This document shows, piece after piece, positions 61,549 to 64,000 of a stretch of DNA of 64,000 nt. Positions within the stretch are counted from its first letter, which is position 1, and every line of letters starts with the position of its first letter. Position numbers and translations under genes: made by a program. Source of the DNA: an uncultured Lentibacter sp. (GTDB lineage: Bacteria; Pseudomonadota; Alphaproteobacteria; Rhodobacterales; Rhodobacteraceae); the NCBI GenBank assembly GCA_947497495.1, contig CANMGT010000002.1, positions 310,001-374,000 of the forward strand, read 5' to 3'. The notes beneath the pieces are model-generated. The model was not told the DNA's origin. It worked only from the letters and a program-made list of their open reading frames with translations, and ran no database searches.

Positions 61549-62046
61549 TCAGGATTTGCCGAGGCGCTCAAGCAGGCGTGCTTTGACAAGAGGCGTCACA
61601 AACCTAGTGACATCCCCATCGAGGCGTGCGATTTCCTTGACCAGTTTTGAAGCAATCGCCTGGTGGTTCAAATCGGCCATCAGGAACACGGTTTCGATAC
61701 TGGCATCCATCGCACGGTTCATGCCGACCATCTGATATTCATATTCAAAATCCGTGACAGCCCGCAGGCCTCGCACGATAATTTGCGCTCCGACGTCTTT
61801 GGCGCAATGGATCAACAGATTTTCAAATGGATGCGCGATGATCTCGGTGCCCGTCTCTTTTGACAGGGAGGCACACTCCGCCTCGATCATCTCGACGCGC
61901 TCTTCAAGAGTAAACAAAGGCCCCTTATCGCGGTTGATAGCAACCCCGATGACCAACCGGTCGACCAGAGCCGCGCCCCGCTTGATGATATCAAGGTGGC
62001 CAAGAGTGACAGGGTCAAACGTGCCGGGATAAAGACCAATGCGCAT
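61549..62046 (-). CDS. coaD: phosphopantetheine adenylyltransferase
   Basis: A 165-residue enzyme for the penultimate step of coenzyme A synthesis. Motifs: GLYPGTFDPVTLGHLDIIKRG with the nucleotidyltransferase T/HxGH site, VRGLRAVTDFEYEYQM and SKLVKEIARLDGDV. It has the expected length and stands with its own upstream region. Confidence 0.96.
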   Translation of the reverse strand: MRIGLYPGTFDPVTLGHLDIIKRGAALVDRLVIGVAINRDKGPLFTLEERVEMIEAECASLSKETGTEIIAHPFENLLIHCAKDVGAQIIVRGLRAVTDFEYEYQMVGMNRAMDASIETVFLMADLNHQAIASKLVKEIARLDGDVTRFVTPLVKARLLERLGKS

Positions 62047-62139
62047 AGCGAGCCTCGTGAGGTTGATGGCGTAACATTATTACGCTGCAATGCAATATGT
62101 TATCACAAAGCGCAAGCCACGCCCGCCAATAAAAGCACT

Positions 62140-62574
62140 TTAGTGCCCCATGATCATCCCTTGAAGGGCATCTTTTTCCATCGCCAGTTCCTCAAGGCGG
62201 GCTTTGACGGCGTCGCCGATGGTGATGATGCCGACAAGCTTCCCGTCATCCACGACAGGCATGTGACGAAAGCGGCCATTGGTCATTTTCTGCAAGACGC
62301 TGTCGGCGGTTTCGTCGGTTGTGCAGGAAACCGGGTTGCGCGTCATCAGGTCTGAGACTTTTTCGCTCAGGCAAACCGCCCCGCGCAGCGCCAGTGAACG
62401 CACGATGTCGCGCTCCGAAAGGATGCCCTTAACCTTGGTGCCATCCTCGGACACGATCAAACCACCGATGCGCCGTTCGGCCAGAATATTGGCCGCGTCA
62501 GCGATCGACTCGCCAGATTTGATCGTAATAACGGGGCCGTCGCCCTTGGATTTCAGAATTTGTTGAACGAGCAT
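62140..62574 (-). CDS. CBS-domain pair protein
   Basis: A 144-residue cytosolic protein of two CBS domains (GGLIVSEDGTKVKGILSERDIVR and RHMPVVDDGKLVGIITIGDAVKAR), preceded by a short N-terminal helix. Such stand-alone proteins usually sense adenosyl ligands. It lies between coaD and the LysR gene in the same direction, but is not obviously linked to either. Confidence 0.9.
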   Translation of the reverse strand: MLVQQILKSKGDGPVITIKSGESIADAANILAERRIGGLIVSEDGTKVKGILSERDIVRSLALRGAVCLSEKVSDLMTRNPVSCTTDETADSVLQKMTNGRFRHMPVVDDGKLVGIITIGDAVKARLEELAMEKDALQGMIMGH

Positions 62575-62619
62575 TATAGCCCTCCTTTTTCCTCAGGGTT
62601 GCGCGGTGTTGGCCGTCTG

Positions 62620-63528
62620 TCAAGCGCGGCTTTCCAAACGCGCCACTTCCTGACGCACACCCTCGGCCAGAAGTTGGGCAAATCGCGTCAACCGCGCAAC
62701 ACGCTGATCGTCTTCATGGCGGATGAGATAGAAACTGCGCGTCAGGCTGAAGTGGCTCTCCAACACCTTGGAAACCCCTTGCACTGCAGGCAGGGCAAAG
62801 TCATGCACCACGCCGACACCACCGCCCTGACGAATAAAGTTTAGCTGCACAGAGGCCGAGTTTGACGCCAACGCCACCCGCTCGAAGGCAGCGCCACTGA
62901 GGTAATCAAGTTCGCGGTCATAGATCATCTCGGGGATGTAGCCGACGATGGCGTGGTTTCGCAGGTCATCCAGCGCCGTGATTGGCGGGTGCTGTGCGAG
63001 GTAGCTGTCTGAGGCTGCAAGGTGCAACTTGTAGTCTGTCACCTTTTGCACAACCAGCCGCCCAGCTGTGGGCTGGCTCACCGTCAGCGCCATATCGGCC
63101 TCGCGCTTGGAGAGGTTGAAGATTCGCGGCAGAGCAACAATCTGGATCTCGAGCTCGGGGTTTTGCGCCGCGATGGCGGCACAGACTTGAGGCAGCAGGT
63201 AATTGGCGCTCCCGTCAGGCGCTCCAAGGCGGATCTGGCCGGACAGCTCCCGCCCCTTCCCCCGCATATCGTCATTGGCCTCAAGCATGGTCTGCTCAAG
63301 GCGCACCGCATGGGGCAAGAGCTGCTGCCCCTGCGCTGTCAGCACATAGCCTTGCTGTGATTTGCTGAACAAAACATAGCCCAAAGCCGACTCAAGCCGC
63401 GCGATGCGCCTGCCTACCGTTGCCGGATCCGCCTTGAGCAAGCTGCCCGCCCCAGACAGGGTTTCAGCCCGCGCCACGGCGAGGAAGGTTTTCATATCGT
63501 CCCAGTTTGGTGGCACCGCGCACTCCAT
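62620..63528 (-). CDS. LysR-family transcriptional regulator, probably of mmsA
   Basis: About 302 residues. The N-terminal winged helix is MKTFLAVARAETLSGAGSLL, then ADPATVGRRIARLESALGYVLF, with the effector-binding domain after residue 90. The exact start is uncertain: I use the ATG at 63528 (MECAVPPNWDD), while an upstream start at 63573 is possible. It is divergent from the methylmalonate-semialdehyde dehydrogenase gene 95 bases away, so it likely regulates valine or propionate degradation. Confidence 0.88.
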   Translation of the reverse strand: MECAVPPNWDDMKTFLAVARAETLSGAGSLLKADPATVGRRIARLESALGYVLFSKSQQGYVLTAQGQQLLPHAVRLEQTMLEANDDMRGKGRELSGQIRLGAPDGSANYLLPQVCAAIAAQNPELEIQIVALPRIFNLSKREADMALTVSQPTAGRLVVQKVTDYKLHLAASDSYLAQHPPITALDDLRNHAIVGYIPEMIYDRELDYLSGAAFERVALASNSASVQLNFIRQGGGVGVVHDFALPAVQGVSKVLESHFSLTRSFYLIRHEDDQRVARLTRFAQLLAEGVRQEVARLESRA

Positions 63529-63623
63529 CTTGCGTTTTTGCAAAACAACCTTTGGTATCCTGCCTCTGTTCAACGCATTAATGCAAGGCTAATGTAGGCC
63601 GGAAATCTGAGCTGGAGGATAAG

Positions 63624-64000
63624 ATGCAAGAACTCACACACTACATGAACGGTGAACACGTCAAAGGCACGTCAGGCCGCTTTGCTGATGTTTTCAACCC
63701 CGCGACAGGCGAAGTGCAGGCCAAAGTGCCGCTCGCAAACGCTGACGAGATGGCCAAGGCTGTCGAGATCGCCGCTGCCGCGCAGCCAACCTGGGCCGCA
63801 ACAAACCCACAGCGCCGCGCCCGTGTGATGATGAAGTTCGTTTCACTGCTCAACCGCGACATGGACAAGCTTGCAGAAGCTCTCTCACGCGAGCACGGCA
63901 AAACCCTGCCAGACGCGGCGGGCGACGTGCAGCGCGGCCTTGAAGTTGTCGAATACTGCATCGGCGCGCCCGAGCTTCTGAAGGGCGACTACACCGATGG
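63624..64000 (+). CDS. mmsA: methylmalonate-semialdehyde dehydrogenase, N-terminal part (cut by window edge)
   Basis: The first 125 residues of a CoA-acylating aldehyde dehydrogenase are visible: HYMNGEHVKGTSGRFADVFNP, the ATNPQRRARVMMKFVSLLN helix, and REHGKTLPDAAGDVQRGLEVVEY. These match MmsA, which acts in valine and inositol catabolism. GGAGGA lies six bases before the ATG. It is divergent from the LysR gene. The catalytic part lies beyond the window. Confidence 0.88.
   Translation, partial: MQELTHYMNGEHVKGTSGRFADVFNPATGEVQAKVPLANADEMAKAVEIAAAAQPTWAATNPQRRARVMMKFVSLLNRDMDKLAEALSREHGKTLPDAAGDVQRGLEVVEYCIGAPELLKGDYTD

Overview
The window looks like chromosomal core DNA from a marine Rhodobacterales (Roseobacter-group) alphaproteobacterium. 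It is GC-rich. The pyrH-frr-uppS-cdsA-dxr order, a zwf-pgl-pgi cluster, a B12-dependent class II ribonucleotide reductase (nrdJ), paired dimethylglycine/sarcosine-dehydrogenase-like GcvT flavoproteins and a very large cadherin-like/RTX/Hint protein all fit that group. No phage, plasmid, insertion sequence or CRISPR array was seen. Two tRNA genes are present, Leu(CAA) and Pro(UGG), both on the minus strand.

Layout. 1-5.3 kb: a leftward growth operon (UMP kinase, ribosome recycling factor, undecaprenyl-PP synthase, CDP-diglyceride synthase, DXP reductoisomerase, the last cut by the window edge) with miaA divergent. 5.4-11.5 kb: a peptide-type ABC importer (two permeases, one fused double ATPase) without an adjacent binding protein, then a VOC protein. 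11.5-17 kb: a lytic transglycosylase, ssb, a dNTPase, an A-type Fe-S carrier, an uncharacterised two-gene operon (a 93-aa tandem-repeat peptide plus a 350-aa helical protein) and exonuclease III. 17-24.4 kb: pgi, pgl and zwf (upper Entner-Doudoroff/pentose phosphate), an unassigned radical SAM protein, anmK and tyrS. 24.5-30.8 kb: a CNNM/CBS membrane protein, xerD, a periplasmic helical protein, a 49-aa membrane protein, aroK and aroB. 30.9-37 kb: two FAD/GcvT oxidoreductases around an HxlR regulator, then a MocA-like nucleotidyltransferase. 37-44 kb: a possible RTX-like ORF, the giant secreted Hint protein and tRNA-Leu. 44-50 kb: a flavin monooxygenase, a DedA protein, DsbB, and an arginine operon (arginase, CtlX-type hydrolase, ornithine cyclodeaminase) divergent from an Lrp regulator. 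50-55 kb: two tandem secreted EF-hand proteins and nrdJ. 55-64 kb: tRNA-Pro, zapA, a coiled-coil protein, transketolase, a DUF808 protein, GAPDH, a 47-aa membrane protein, coaD, a CBS protein, and a LysR regulator divergent from mmsA (cut by the window edge).

How the genes work together. Glucose-6-phosphate handling (pgi, pgl, zwf), transketolase and a GAPDH with an atypical coenzyme-binding residue form the central-carbon part. Arginine is converted to ornithine by arginase and then to proline by ornithine cyclodeaminase, with the CtlX-type enzyme adding a citrulline entry. The GcvT flavoproteins probably feed methyl groups from N-methylated amines to tetrahydrofolate.

Least explained items: the FISGSAP repeat-peptide operon with its strong intercistronic hairpin; a 61-bp intergenic repeat present twice in opposite orientation; the radical SAM protein; and the RTX-like ORF convergent with the nucleotidyltransferase gene. 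All functional calls rest on reading motifs and gene order; no database search was possible.
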